Position numbers and translations under genes: made by a program | Notes under the pieces: model-generated | Databases searched by the model: none | What the model was told of the DNA's origin: nothing | The model's input: only the letters and a program-made list of their open reading frames with translations | Source: Chara braunii | Lineage: Eukaryota > Streptophyta > Charophyceae > Charales > Characeae | Direction: 5' to 3' | Length of the DNA stretch: 46,959 nucleotides | Assembly (NCBI GenBank): GCA_003427395.1 | Contig: BFEA01000034.1 | Location: forward strand, 1,697,850-1,744,808 | Shown here: positions 21,877 through 31,589 of the stretch, piece by piece | How positions within the stretch are numbered: the stretch's first letter is position 1 | How the letters are laid out: every line of letters starts with the position of its first letter

Positions 21877-21881
21877 TCTCT
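21778..21881. repeat. (TC)n microsatellite
   Basis: TC runs at 21,779-21,800 and 21,826-21,881 with a short unique insert. The Ser/Leu frame through it is an artefact that runs on into the possible small ORF at 21,988. Confidence 0.95.
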
Positions 21882-21987
21882 CTCCTGCACCGATTGTGGC
21901 CTTCGATTTTGCATCTCCTGGTTCGAAACGTCTACAAAAAGAACCTTTCGTTCCACCGTTTGGTCATTGCCCCGTATCCTCCCTTCC

Positions 21988-22260
21988 ATGTCGAAAAGTC
22001 GCCAAACTGTCCCTCGTTGTTCAGGGTGCGGCGCACAGACTGTCGGTGCGCCTGTCCCCGTCTCCGGCTGCTGTACTCTGAGGGAGAATGAACTCGATGT
22101 CGTAATCGTCATCCGTTATTGTGGTGCTTGGAGGCCCAGGCCTGTGGACAGACGGCGTGCCAGAGCGAAAGAGCGCTGCTGCCTTCTAGGCCACGGATAC
22201 GGAACGGTCCAGTTTGAAGACGGAAAAACTCATTACTGTGTCTCGGCTACGGAGAGATGA
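21988..22260 (+). CDS. small Cys/Arg-rich hypothetical protein
   Basis: A 90-codon frame from ATG (21,988) to TGA (22,260) inside the putative Ulp1-bearing transposon. It has a CSGCG knuckle near residue 11, further Cys at CC and YC pairs, a basic stretch RRRARAKERCC and a well-mixed C-terminus, GHGYGTVQFEDGKTHYC. I do not recognise it. The Cys spacing could bind zinc, but the pattern is not a defined family. It is convergent with the - strand gene ending near 22,490, and a TATATAAGG lies about 470 bases upstream. The frame is open upstream only through a TC tract. It may be a real small transposon gene or chance. Confidence 0.35.
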   Translation: MSKSRQTVPRCSGCGAQTVGAPVPVSGCCTLRENELDVVIVIRYCGAWRPRPVDRRRARAKERCCLLGHGYGTVQFEDGKTHYCVSATER

Positions 22261-22492
22261 GACGATTGCCTGCTTTATAGATACCAATTTTTCTATCTGC
22301 TACGCAGCTCGTGTCGTCTTCGTTGTCTGTTCTATCTCACATTGAATGACCATCTCCGCAAAAGCCAGTTGCTGCATGGTGACGCCCAGGTTCCAGCCTT
22401 CCTTCCTCATCTGAAAAACTTTTAAGAGTGTCGTCTGAAGGCGGGGGCGCCCCACGGATCGTCGCCGCTCCGTCTCCACGTCTTGTTCTCCT

Positions 22493-23798
22493 TCATCTCG
22501 GTGCGCATCTTGTTGCGAGCGAGGAGGTGGTGGTCCATTTGCTGCGATCCGACGAGCGGAATTCCCCTATGACAGCTCGAATCCCGCATTCTGCTATGTG
22601 AGACCGCAGCCCTTCCTCTGCTGTCTCCCCTGCCAGTTTCGCCGTCGCTTGCACCGCCGCGAAAAACGCGTCCTCTGTCGGGTACAGAGTTGCGTCGTTT
22701 GCCGCAGAGAACGCAAAGGCTTTGGCAACGGAACGCAACAGTTTGCCCTTCATTTTCTTCGCGAATGCGGCGCCCTCGTCCTTCGGTCCTTGCACGGCTC
22801 CGCCGCTTGCAAGCACTTTCGTTCGTGACGTTGCGATCGGTGGGAAACAGAAGACACAACGCACAGGAGAGTGTTAACAACTCAGCGCCTTGTTTTGAAT
22901 ACAGCACTTGCAAAATTGAAGATTCGACTATCAGCTGTGCGTTTACAATGACACTTCTCCGTGCGTAAAGGCGTGCACCGCGTGGGGGCACGGGATTATG
23001 TGATCGGAGTGGGAGGGGAGTCAGTGCGACGAGGGGTTTTTTACCTTTTCCGGCGGCGCTGACGTGCTGTACGATTTGTCTGTCACCGACACGCTCCTCA
23101 GTGTCGCTGCCATTGCGTGCCTGCCATTCTCCTTCTCTGCGCAGCGTCCTCGAAGGAAATGACGAACCACCTCTTTCCGAAGCGGCGCTCTGGTCTTCGC
23201 CGGTTCTCTCGCTGGCCGACTTGCCGTCGCTGTCGTCGTCCTCATCGGTGTCTTGCGATTGTCTGNGGGAAGAATCGTTGTCGTCTCCCTCGTTTCCTGG
23301 CTCCTCGTCCTCCGCACCATCTGACTTCTCTGGCGCAGAACGGTCGTGTTCCTCCTCTTCTTCCACTTGGGGTCCACTGTGCCTGTCGTCAGACCCTCTA
23401 ATATCGATTGTCTCCATTGTTCTGTCGTCTTTGTAGGATATTCTCTTCTTTGTTCTGCGGTGCGTAGTCGCGCTTCTATCATCCCGCGATCTTTTTTCCG
23501 GGACCCTTGGCGGACGGTTCTCGGCGCCGCTTCCGCGCTTTCCCCGGACGGGGGTCGAGGGGGGCGACTCGTTACGTTCTTTCAGCGTTGAAATCTCCCG
23601 TGCACTCGAAGGGACTGTAACTTTCGATCCGGATTTGCGGGTGCGCTTGTGCTCCGTTTTCGTAGAGGGGCCGGCGCCGCTTCTGCAATGCTCTTTCGAC
23701 TGCTTCTTTTCGGCCCTCGATTTCTTCCGGCACTTGTCCTTCTTTCCCGCGGCTTTCAAAGACCTGCACAGATCCTCGTATTTTGGCCTTGGAGCCAT
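22493..23798 (-). CDS. two-exon basic/acidic protein, unknown
   Basis: Exon 1 runs from the ATG at 23,798 (MAPRPKYEDL) to 23,045. A basic N-terminus (KKDKCRKKSRAEKK) and Arg/Lys-Ser stretches give way to a strongly acidic Glu/Asp tract, with one undetermined base at 23,266. A 229-base intron (23,044-22,816) starts GGTAAAAAA after the final exon G and ends CGAAAG. Splicing restores a frame that reads as a compact helical segment (AAFAKKMKGKLLRSVAKAF, then AFFAAVQATAKLAGETAEEG). Without splicing the frame stays open for 473 codons but the 3' half looks random. The spliced frame stops at 22,493; further exons are possible. It resembles nuclear or chromatin proteins only in composition. Confidence 0.5.
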
Positions 23799-23854
23799 CA
23801 CCCCTTTTTTCCCACATGCATCAAAGTGGAATAAGAACCACAAGTGCGTCAGTG

Positions 23855-24549
23855 NNNNNNNNNNNNNNNNNNNNNNNNNNNNNNNNNNNNNNNNNNNNNN
23901 NNNNNNNNNNNNNNNNNNNNNNNNNNNNNNNNNNNNNNNNNNNNNNNNNNNNNNNNNNNNNNNNNNNNNNNNNNNNNNNNNNNNNNNNNNNNNNNNNNNN
24001 NNNNNNNNNNNNNNNNNNNNNNNNNNNNNNNNNNNNNNNNNNNNNNNNNNNNNNNNNNNNNNNNNNNNNNNNNNNNNNNNNNNNNNNNNNNNNNNNNNNN
24101 NNNNNNNNNNNNNNNNNNNNNNNNNNNNNNNNNNNNNNNNNNNNNNNNNNNNNNNNNNNNNNNNNNNNNNNNNNNNNNNNNNNNNNNNNNNNNNNNNNNN
24201 NNNNNNNNNNNNNNNNNNNNNNNNNNNNNNNNNNNNNNNNNNNNNNNNNNNNNNNNNNNNNNNNNNNNNNNNNNNNNNNNNNNNNNNNNNNNNNNNNNNN
24301 NNNNNNNNNNNNNNNNNNNNNNNNNNNNNNNNNNNNNNNNNNNNNNNNNNNNNNNNNNNNNNNNNNNNNNNNNNNNNNNNNNNNNNNNNNNNNNNNNNNN
24401 NNNNNNNNNNNNNNNNNNNNNNNNNNNNNNNNNNNNNNNNNNNNNNNNNNNNNNNNNNNNNNNNNNNNNNNNNNNNNNNNNNNNNNNNNNNNNNNNNNNN
24501 NNNNNNNNNNNNNNNNNNNNNNNNNNNNNNNNNNNNNNNNNNNNNNNNN
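23855..24549. other. 695-base assembly gap
   Basis: A run of N hides the 3' end of the Ulp1-like gene and whatever separates it from the next - strand gene. Reading frames drawn through it are meaningless. Confidence 1.
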
Positions 24550-25582
24550 AGTTTTGATAACTTCCAGTACGTCCTTGGCCGTCAGATCCTTTGTCGCGGT
24601 TCTTCCAAGAAATTGTATTACGGTGGTAGCGATACAACACACATAAACACCACCGTCCGTGTGATTGTTCTGTTGCGGGCATTCCGCATGCACAAGTTTA
24701 CTTCCTTCCAGATCCCTGCATGTCACCCACGAAAAATGAACCTTTTTGGGTTTCAAAGCCTGCAAATTCGATGCCTCGTGAAGGTACTCGTGCCACAAAA
24801 GTGTTCACAACGCCGTCCATTCGTCTCGGTTTTTTTCTCTCATTGAGTCAACGACGATAGCAATGGGAGGGTCGGATATGCGGCTGTCCGCAGTGACCTC
24901 CAAGAAGGACCTCGCATTCAGCAACAAAAGAAGAATCCAGTGTTTGTTACGGTTCACTGGTATCACAGTGACCGGCGCGCGTCGCAGTTCGTTGCTCAGT
25001 CGATGCAATTTTTGTGGTCTCTTCTTAATTGCGTCCTCCCATCTTTTTTTCGTCATTTCCAAATTTTTGATTGGCGACGACCTCGGGGTGCCAGAAAGTT
25101 ATGCAGACATGAACATAAGACCTGTCCTGGCCCCGCCCAACCTCTTCATACACAGACTGCAAATAAATGTCAATAATATTGTCGTTCAGCCATCCGTCTT
25201 CCGACAACCGTTCAATGTCGGATTTTGATACGGGTATGGCGTGTTGCGGAGATTTCCATGTAAAAGGGAACAATTCGACCACGTCAGTGATGTCGGTCTG
25301 CTCATCTCTCACTCTTGTCTTGTCCCCTGCTTTCCGTTTTCCCATACAACAGAAAGACTGTTCCCCGCAGGACTGGAGCCACTCTGCTGCACCCTCAGTC
25401 AGTAAATCGTACATTTTCGCGCACCATGGGTCTGATAACATGTCCTGCCAGCTCTGTGCTGACCTCTGGCTCCTCGATGGCAACAACGGTTTTCCGTCCC
25501 TGGCACCATTACCCGTTTCGGTGCGCTGGTATGGCCCCTTCGCAACGGCCGACCAATTACTACTGTTGTGCGACTCTGCCAT
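24550..25582 (-). pseudogene. Ulp1-type cysteine protease (C48), inactivated
   Basis: The gene starts at ATG 25,582 (MAESHNSSNW). Residues 131-141 read WLNDNIIDIYL, the hallmark of Ulp1/SENP peptidases. A one-base shift in an A7 run near 25,045 moves the frame to VIPVNRNKHWILLLL (catalytic His, codon 24,942-24,940) and IAIVVDSM (catalytic Asp, codon 24,849-24,847). An in-frame TGA (24,807-24,805) interrupts before the last block, ECPQQNNHTDGGVYVCC. There the oxyanion Gln is present, but the codon expected for the catalytic Cys (24,654-24,652) is GGT, Gly. The gene then runs into the gap. Ulp1 proteases cut SUMO-like conjugates, and many DNA transposons carry relatives. Family assignment is strong; activity is excluded in this copy unless the genome sequence is wrong. 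Confidence 0.9.
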
Positions 25583-25844
25583 CGTTGATCCCCTTCTCTT
25601 ACCTGCACCCTGTTACTCTATGTTCCGTGTCGCTTCTCCCCCTTCGCCCCCTCCCCTGTTACTCTGCAAGCGTCAGAACCAGGAATTAAGCAAGACATGA
25701 ACGCCAGAACGCATGCAAGTAAATACATATAAAACGGTTGCGACAGAGACACAGAGAGAGAGCCCTATTCCGGACCCAGATATAGAGACAATCGCCACGA
25801 ACAAAGAAACTGTTGGATGGATCGCCATTCTGATGTTGACCGAA
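25583..25844. other. 5' flank of the Ulp1-like gene
   Basis: No coding sequence was recognised. On the - strand a CAGGTAAGAG, a good splice-donor match, lies about 20 bases upstream of the chosen ATG. The transcript may therefore have a different first exon. Confidence 0.3.
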
Positions 25845-25910
25845 GTTGGCTACTGCGGGCCAAAAATACACATGCACATCGATGCGTGTGCCGGTGGCCC
25901 GCAGTAGTCA

Positions 25911-25912
<2 letters not shown>
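25845..25912. repeat. 68-bp hairpin H3
   Basis: The arms GTTGGCTACTGCGGGCCA and TGGCCCGCAGTAGTCAAC are inverted repeats with one mismatch. The centre includes a second small palindrome (GCACATCGATGCGTGTGC). It directly abuts the (TC)n tract and marks the likely right end of the Ulp1-bearing element. Confidence 0.88.
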
Positions 25913-25914
<2 letters not shown>

Positions 25915-25967
<53 letters not shown>

Positions 25968-25968
25968 N

Positions 25969-26024
<56 letters not shown>
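25915..26024. repeat. (TC)n microsatellite
   Basis: About 110 bases of TC with a single N at 25,968, probably a contig join inside the repeat. Confidence 0.98.
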
Positions 26025-26027
<3 letters not shown>

Positions 26028-27931
26028 GCTATGAAAAAAGCGAAAGAAATGACAACGTTGCAAAGGGGGAAAAAATAATTGCAAAGACGCACCCTCCTTC
26101 CTTCTCTCTCCCTATCTTTCTTTCTGTCTTTTTTTCGCGCAGGGGATTGGAGGTGCGACCTATCCACATTCATTGAAAAAAAAATGTATGTACATGAAGG
26201 TTACACTAAAGAAATAGTAATCTGTTAATTTCATTTTTCTATTGGTCGGTAGGTGCATATTAATTTTTGTACAATTTATATGTCTAGCGTTAATGTAGTA
26301 TGCACCTACCGACCTTTCCTACGGAACACATGTTTAGAAGCGCTGACTTCATTTTGAAAGACTTTGTTATTTAGATGTTTGTTTGTCACAAATATAAACA
26401 TACACTAAAATGTAAAATTAAATAAGTGTTTGATAAATTATCTGAAATGAAGGACTATTTTTCAATAGGTTCATACTAATATCGCCGCACTTGATGCGTC
26501 CAACCTTAAATTCGTATATCCGTCCCGACTCTCTCTCACTAATATTGTTTTTCAATGTCTAAGTGTACTTTATATAGTGTATTAAACATATGATATCAAC
26601 GAGAAAGAAAAATGAGTAGCGGTGTTGACGTTGTTCATTTTCTTTGGTGTCTCGTTTTGTTTTGCTATGAAATGTGCATGTTATTTCTGCAGGACGACGA
26701 GACTGTAAAACAAAAAGTTGAACGGGAACCTTCTCAGGCATGCAAATGTTTTTGGTTCCGCCCGCAGCAAGCCTCGTACCCACCCTAAGTGAAGGCGTGT
26801 CTGTACATCCACGAGAGGCCTATTTTCGACATTTTTTGTATGTGGGGTATCAGATAGTTGCACACACCGGTTGGTTACAGAACAACATGAGCCTTTTGTG
26901 GCTCATTTTAGAAGCAACAACTGCGTTGTACAATTGAGCCCAGGGTTTAGTTGGTTGCACCCTCTGCACACATAGTGGGAGGCCGACACAACATGTAGTG
27001 GCAGTGGACCAATGGCAATGCAGCATTGTCGTCACACATCTTTCACGGGTCACGCAGCATTCTCGTCACACATCTTCCACGGACCAACAAAAATGCGGCA
27101 AACACTTTGAGCGTGGAGGACTAACTGAACGTGCCCTCAAACACAGTGTCCGGACCAATGTTTGAAACTAGGCCTGAGGCGCAGACACTTTGGGCCAACT
27201 TGAAGCTACTGGGACCCACACCAGGTACAGGGAGGCCAGCGGTAGGGCGCACTTTCCATATAAGAAAGTGTGAGCTCATGGGCACGACATTCTGGCCTGA
27301 GCAGGCATTGCCACGGTGTTGCTTTGTTGCGCCAGACTGCGCGAAGCACACAGGCTGGGGCGCATGTGGGCGCATGAGGTGCGAGGGTGCTGCAGTGGCA
27401 GTGGGCGCACGACATCCATAGTCGGGTTGTGCGTGCGGGTAGTAGTTGATGGCGATGGTGGTCTTTAGATACGAGGCATATGCAGAAGGGAGAAAAGAGA
27501 ACGTACTTAGTGTTTGCTGGTGTTCGGTTTTTTGATGACGTCACGTACATTGGCCTTCAACTTCGATGCGATCTAGTTGCAAGAACGTAGGCAGACGTAA
27601 ATAGGTTGAGTAGCATAGGTTGGGCGTTGGGAAGAAATCAGTAGGAGTGACAACTAATACTGTGTTGGTGAGGCCAGAGAGCGTTGACATTGACATTCGA
27701 GTTCATTGTATTGCTCTGAGTTTAATGGTATCTTGGTGCATTGTGCTCTCTACTGGCACATAAGTATCTAGACTACTTCTCGATTCCACTCCCAAATATT
27801 TGGATGGTATCTTATGTGGCCGAGTGCGTGGGTGGGTATGTTGCAGACTACAGACATATCGATAATTATTCATGACAACGCAAAATGGTTTTTCATGTAC
27901 ATAAATGAAAGTTTACAAAAGCGAAGTTTTC

Positions 27932-27935
<4 letters not shown>
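26025..27935. other. intergenic, no gene recognised
   Basis: AT-leaning sequence holds one palindromic element (26,244-26,314). A 96-codon frame at 27,131-27,421 (+) has no recognised domain. A 40-base local duplication is visible around 27,017-27,085 (GCAGCATT(G/C)TCGTCACACATCTT). Nothing else can be supported. Confidence 0.4.
26244..26314. repeat. 71-bp palindromic element G1
   Basis: Begins GGTCGGTAGGTGCATA and ends with its exact reverse complement, TATGCACCTACCGACC, around a 39-base AT-rich centre. Two more copies of the same total length are at 28,066 and 28,216. Confidence 0.9.
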
Positions 27936-27999
<64 letters not shown>

Positions 28000-28012
28000 G
28001 AGAAAGAGAGAG
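27936..28012. repeat. (GA)n microsatellite
   Basis: GA repeats interrupted by GAAAG variants. Confidence 0.97.
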
Positions 28013-28017
28013 TTTGG

Positions 28018-28316
28018 TATAAATTCAATGTTGTTTTCCTAAGGTTGCACAACAAACAAAGTGGCGGTCGGTAGGTGCATGCAAATTTGTCTTCGTAAAT
28101 ATTGATTGCCTTTGTTTTACTATGCACCTACCGACCACTTTCCATTTTTTTTATTCAAAGACATCTCTATAAATTCAATGTTGTTTTCCTAAGGTCACAC
28201 AACAAACAAAGCGGTGGTCGGTAGGTGCATAGGAATTTGTCTTTGCAGATGTTGATTGTCTTTGTTTTACTATGCATCTACCGACCACTTCCAATTTTTT
28301 TGTTCAAAGACATCTC
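28018..28316 (+). repeat. tandem 150-bp duplication containing two palindromes
   Basis: Units 28,018-28,167 and 28,168-28,316 both start TATAAATTCAATGTTGTTTT and end TTCAAAGACATCTC. Each holds a 71-bp palindromic element, G2 (28,066-28,136) or G3 (28,216-28,286), with GGTCGGTAGGTGCAT arms. G3 has one arm mismatch (CATCTACCGACC). The duplication postdates the insertion of the palindrome. Confidence 0.9.
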
Positions 28317-28340
28317 ATGTTTTTTTCTTGTAAGATATAT

Positions 28341-28376
28341 CAGCCTCCTGATGAGTAGGTGAAACTCCGACGAAAT
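28341..28376 (+). ncRNA. hammerhead-ribozyme-like motif
   Basis: CAGCCTCCTGATGAGTAGG, then TGAAACT, then CCGACGAAAT shows the hammerhead core strands CTGATGA and GAAA flanking a five-position stem II with one mismatch (GTAGG/CCGAC). It forms an inverted pair with the motif at 28,590-28,625. A (TA)n tract follows at 28,458. Confidence 0.5.
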
Positions 28377-28457
28377 AGTGACCCCACTTTCGCCCCTACC
28401 CGTTTGTTGTTTTTTTCCCCCTCTCTGCCTCCAACCCAGGACAACTCTGTTTGACTC

Positions 28458-28479
28458 TATATATATATATATATATATC
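28458..28479. repeat. (TA)n microsatellite
   Basis: Lies between the two oppositely oriented hammerhead-like motifs. Confidence 0.95.
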
Positions 28480-28528
28480 GTCACAAATAGAACTGCCCGG
28501 TAAACCATAAGCAGAGAGAGAGAAGAGG

Positions 28529-28595
28529 ACAACAAACGAGGGGCTGTGACAAACTGTTTCGNACAACAAACGAGGGGCTGTGACAAACTGTTTCG
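28529..28595. other. 33-base exact repeat around one N (assembly join)
   Basis: Bases 28,529-28,561 and 28,563-28,595 are identical and separated by a single N. This is what an unmerged overlap between two contigs looks like, so the duplication is probably not in the genome. Confidence 0.85.
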
Positions 28596-28625
28596 TCGGA
28601 GTTTCACCGACTCATCAGGAGGCTG
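28590..28625 (-). ncRNA. hammerhead-ribozyme-like motif, best copy
   Basis: The - strand reads CTGATGA, then GTCGG-TGAAACT-CCGAC (a perfect 5-bp stem II with a 7-base loop), then GAAA. ACAGTTTGTC follows, which can fold as a 3-bp stem III ending in a GTC cleavage triplet. The core matches the hammerhead consensus. A continuous stem I is not evident from the flanks, so cleavage activity is uncertain. Such motifs with very short stem III are known from Penelope-like retroelements and retrozymes; no PLE protein is present here. Confidence 0.6.
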
Positions 28626-28628
28626 AAC

Positions 28629-28631
<3 letters not shown>

Positions 28632-28695
<64 letters not shown>

Positions 28696-28720
28696 TATAC
28701 ACACACACACACACACACAG
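28632..28720. repeat. (TA)n then (CA)n microsatellite
   Basis: About 62 bases of TA followed by about 24 bases of CA. It abuts the 5' side of the - strand hammerhead-like motif. Confidence 0.97.
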
Positions 28721-31125
28721 ACAAAGAAAGAAATAGACTCAACCTAACACGCACGAAAGAGAAACTTCGTTAAGGGTTACCAAAGACAAAATTGGAGCTG
28801 GAAAAAATTTGGATACATGACATCAATGCGGACTACACATCGAAGACAATTCATCCCACTCTTAAAATAATCCCTATATAAAAAGTTGAACCGATTTTCA
28901 AGATTTTTTTTGCATAATTTTGCAACATCACCACCAACACTGGATTTCAACATGATTTCAACAGTTTATCAACAGGTTTTCAACAGATGGGAGAGAAGAT
29001 AAACAGTCGATGACCTGTTTGTAAACAATTAAAAAATTGTCAAACAATGATATCCGATTTGATCATTGATTATAGATATAGGTTAACCTCCTTCATGATT
29101 ATCAACATGAACATAAAGATAAACAGTTTATAAACTGATTAAAATTTGATGTTATACACAAAGGTCCCCATTAAACTTTAGTGTTAACACACTCTTTTTT
29201 TTCTGTTGTGTAGGAATTTCAGTAAAGATCGACACCGAAGATGATTGGTTCAAAATCAAGTGAAGGAGGTGTATGAAAGATCAAAACTCCCCTTTAATTC
29301 ATGATTGACCTACCTCAGTTGGTACACATACGAATTGAATTCTTGAAATAGTATGTGGTAAACAAGTTCTCAGAAATAGCATGTCTTCAGGATCTTATTT
29401 CCGACCTGGGTTTAGGAACTGGTTTGGGATGTTGTTTGACCACGTGGTCCTGTGCAGTCTGCGTAATACAGAAAATATGGAACTAAAGATCTAGAAGAAC
29501 CTCGTCCGAACGTAGCCAACATAATTTCTACATCCAGCACAGAGAATCATGTCGTGAATCATAGTCATGTTGAAAAAACTTAGAATAGAGCAGCATCTCA
29601 GACCAAGAATAACTCGTTGATTGATGATGATGAGTGGATGTTATCCGTGTGAGTCGTGAGTCAGATCTTTGTGCATCAGTCTTCCACTGCATTTCACTTG
29701 CTCCGTATCTTGTTGATCAACTCTCGATTCTCCACCACACTTGTGAATTCTCACATGTATGTGACACAATGACTCCTTTACTCAACCCTCCAAATTGCCA
29801 CATTGTATCGCTTCTCATGCAACTTCCTCGACATCATCTAGGGCTCTGACGGGTGTAGTGGCATCACCCTCTCTCTCTCTTGTTGCTACCTTTGCTCTGA
29901 GGTGGCACACAACGCCTTAGCTTCAGACACGGCTTTCAGTTACTGGTCCATCTCCTTGTCCTCTAGTCACTGATGCGTACCTTAACCTGGATGTTATCCT
30001 TTGATATTTGTTGTTCTTCTTCAGTTGGTGTCTCAGGGCGTAAGCAGCATCCTGCACAACCACCTACCATTTGTCTTCTCCTCCTCCCGGCTGTTCGTTA
30101 AATTTGTCCGCCACTTGCCTCTTTCTGCACAACCACCTACCATTTGTCCCCCACTTGCCTCTTCCTGCACAACCACCTGCACCACCCCCTTCTTATCCTT
30201 TGAATTTTTCCTCTTTCTTTGTTTTTTTCATTCTCTGTCCTCCCTGCCCTTCGTTTTTTATTTGCACCTACCCAACAAAATTGATCTTGTACCTATGCCT
30301 TGGCAAACTCTTACCTCTCTAGTGCAGGAACCCTCATATCCTGTTGCATGCTCAGTGAGTCTGTTGCTCTAGCCATTTGTGACAACTGGTCTAGCTGTTG
30401 TATTATGCACCAGCACCTATCTGAATTGTACTCAATCTCTGAAAGGTGCGTAGTGTACCTAAGCTGCTTGCATGTTTTTTTCTCCCTTTTTCCTTTTTAA
30501 CTTATTGGGAAAGGGAAGGTGAGGTGTCAAACATGTAACCTGGTGTGAGAAGTTGTCTGTAGTTCTAACAAGGCCAATGATGCAACTGTCTCTTGTGGAC
30601 CCAGGTTCCCAACACTTATTCGGCCCTTTGTGGCTAAACCAGATACAACTGAAACATCCAGAGAAGTTGATGGGACTGCGGAGATCCCAAATCCAAAGGA
30701 GACGTTAGATTTGTTATAGCCAGACCAAGGTCCATTGACTTACAGCGATGGTTCGCGTTCCTTGGAAGTGATGGCGAGTTGATCTCGGATCATGACGTAT
30801 ATCACTGAGGAGGAATGGGTGGGAGGGCTCTGTGTTGAATATTGCTTGTTTTATTGTTGGAGTTAACATGGTGCGGAGGATGATAGCATTGATGGTGTCA
30901 GGTTTGTTGGAAGTGTTGGATCCTGAGTATCCTTGTTGTAATAGTGGGACAGCGGGGGTCTGTACCCGTTTGAAGGAGAAAGATTGTTATTAGCACGTTA
31001 GTTGTGCTGATAGAGCATAATTGTGTGGTTCCATTGGTCTCTGCTACATGGCAAATTCTTCTTCCATCTGCAATAGTTTTATCCCAGTGAGAATGTTAGG
31101 GTTTTTACGACGAATGCTCTGATGC
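28721..31125. other. intergenic, no gene recognised
   Basis: No domain was recognised in any frame. At 28,945-28,990 TTTCAACA-type words cluster. At 30,045-30,180 a segment CTGCACAACCACCTRCCATTTGTC recurs three times in a pyrimidine-rich block. Some of 30,690-31,125 may be the eroded upstream part of the RT relic that follows. Confidence 0.35.
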
Positions 31126-31506
31126 ATGGCGAGGTTTGTACACCACCGGTTACACCCATGCGAATCAGGCATCTTAGGACTAATTTATAGACAGTTTTGT
31201 AAAATGATCTCAATTCATGGTAATTTCTCAAATGCGTTCATATACATACATGTAAGGCAAGGGATAGTGAGGGGTGTACTCTTCACTCTAAGCATTAATG
31301 GTGGAGTGAATCTGATGAAGCGATGGGGATCAACGTTGACTTGTTATTTACGTTTGACAAGAAATAACTTCTTTTTTTTTTCGATCACTAATACTTTTTT
31401 ACAAAGGTCAGTCCTATATTTGGTCTTGGATATTGGGATCAGAGAGGCCAATGCAAGTCTAGTTGTTTTTTGGAGTTACCCCCACCTTGAGAGTAAACCT
31501 CCCTGA
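31126..31506 (+). pseudogene. LINE reverse-transcriptase relic
   Basis: A 126-codon frame contains HGNFSNAF, then VRQGIVRGVLFTLSINGGV. This aligns with the RT motif B region of LINEs (NG..S..F......VRQGCPLSPLLFTL), followed by NLMKRWG. The catalytic blocks A and C are not visible, and the frame carries substitutions in the otherwise fixed GCPL core. It is a short fragment of a third LINE lineage or a diverged member of the family at 34-40 kb, and is inactive. Confidence 0.55.
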
Positions 31507-31589
31507 TATCCCCTAGTTCTTTTTGGCATGGTTCCTTAATCTGATACTTGGTTTATAAGGGGTCTTACTAGGATCTTCCTTGGACTGCA

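Noticed and set aside
22422-23843. Unspliced 473-codon reading of the basic/acidic gene
   Set aside because: Its 3' half looks random, whereas splicing a GT-AG intron gives a compact helical exon in another frame.
23635-24846. Frames of 237-403 codons through the N gap
   Set aside because: The bulk of each is undetermined bases.
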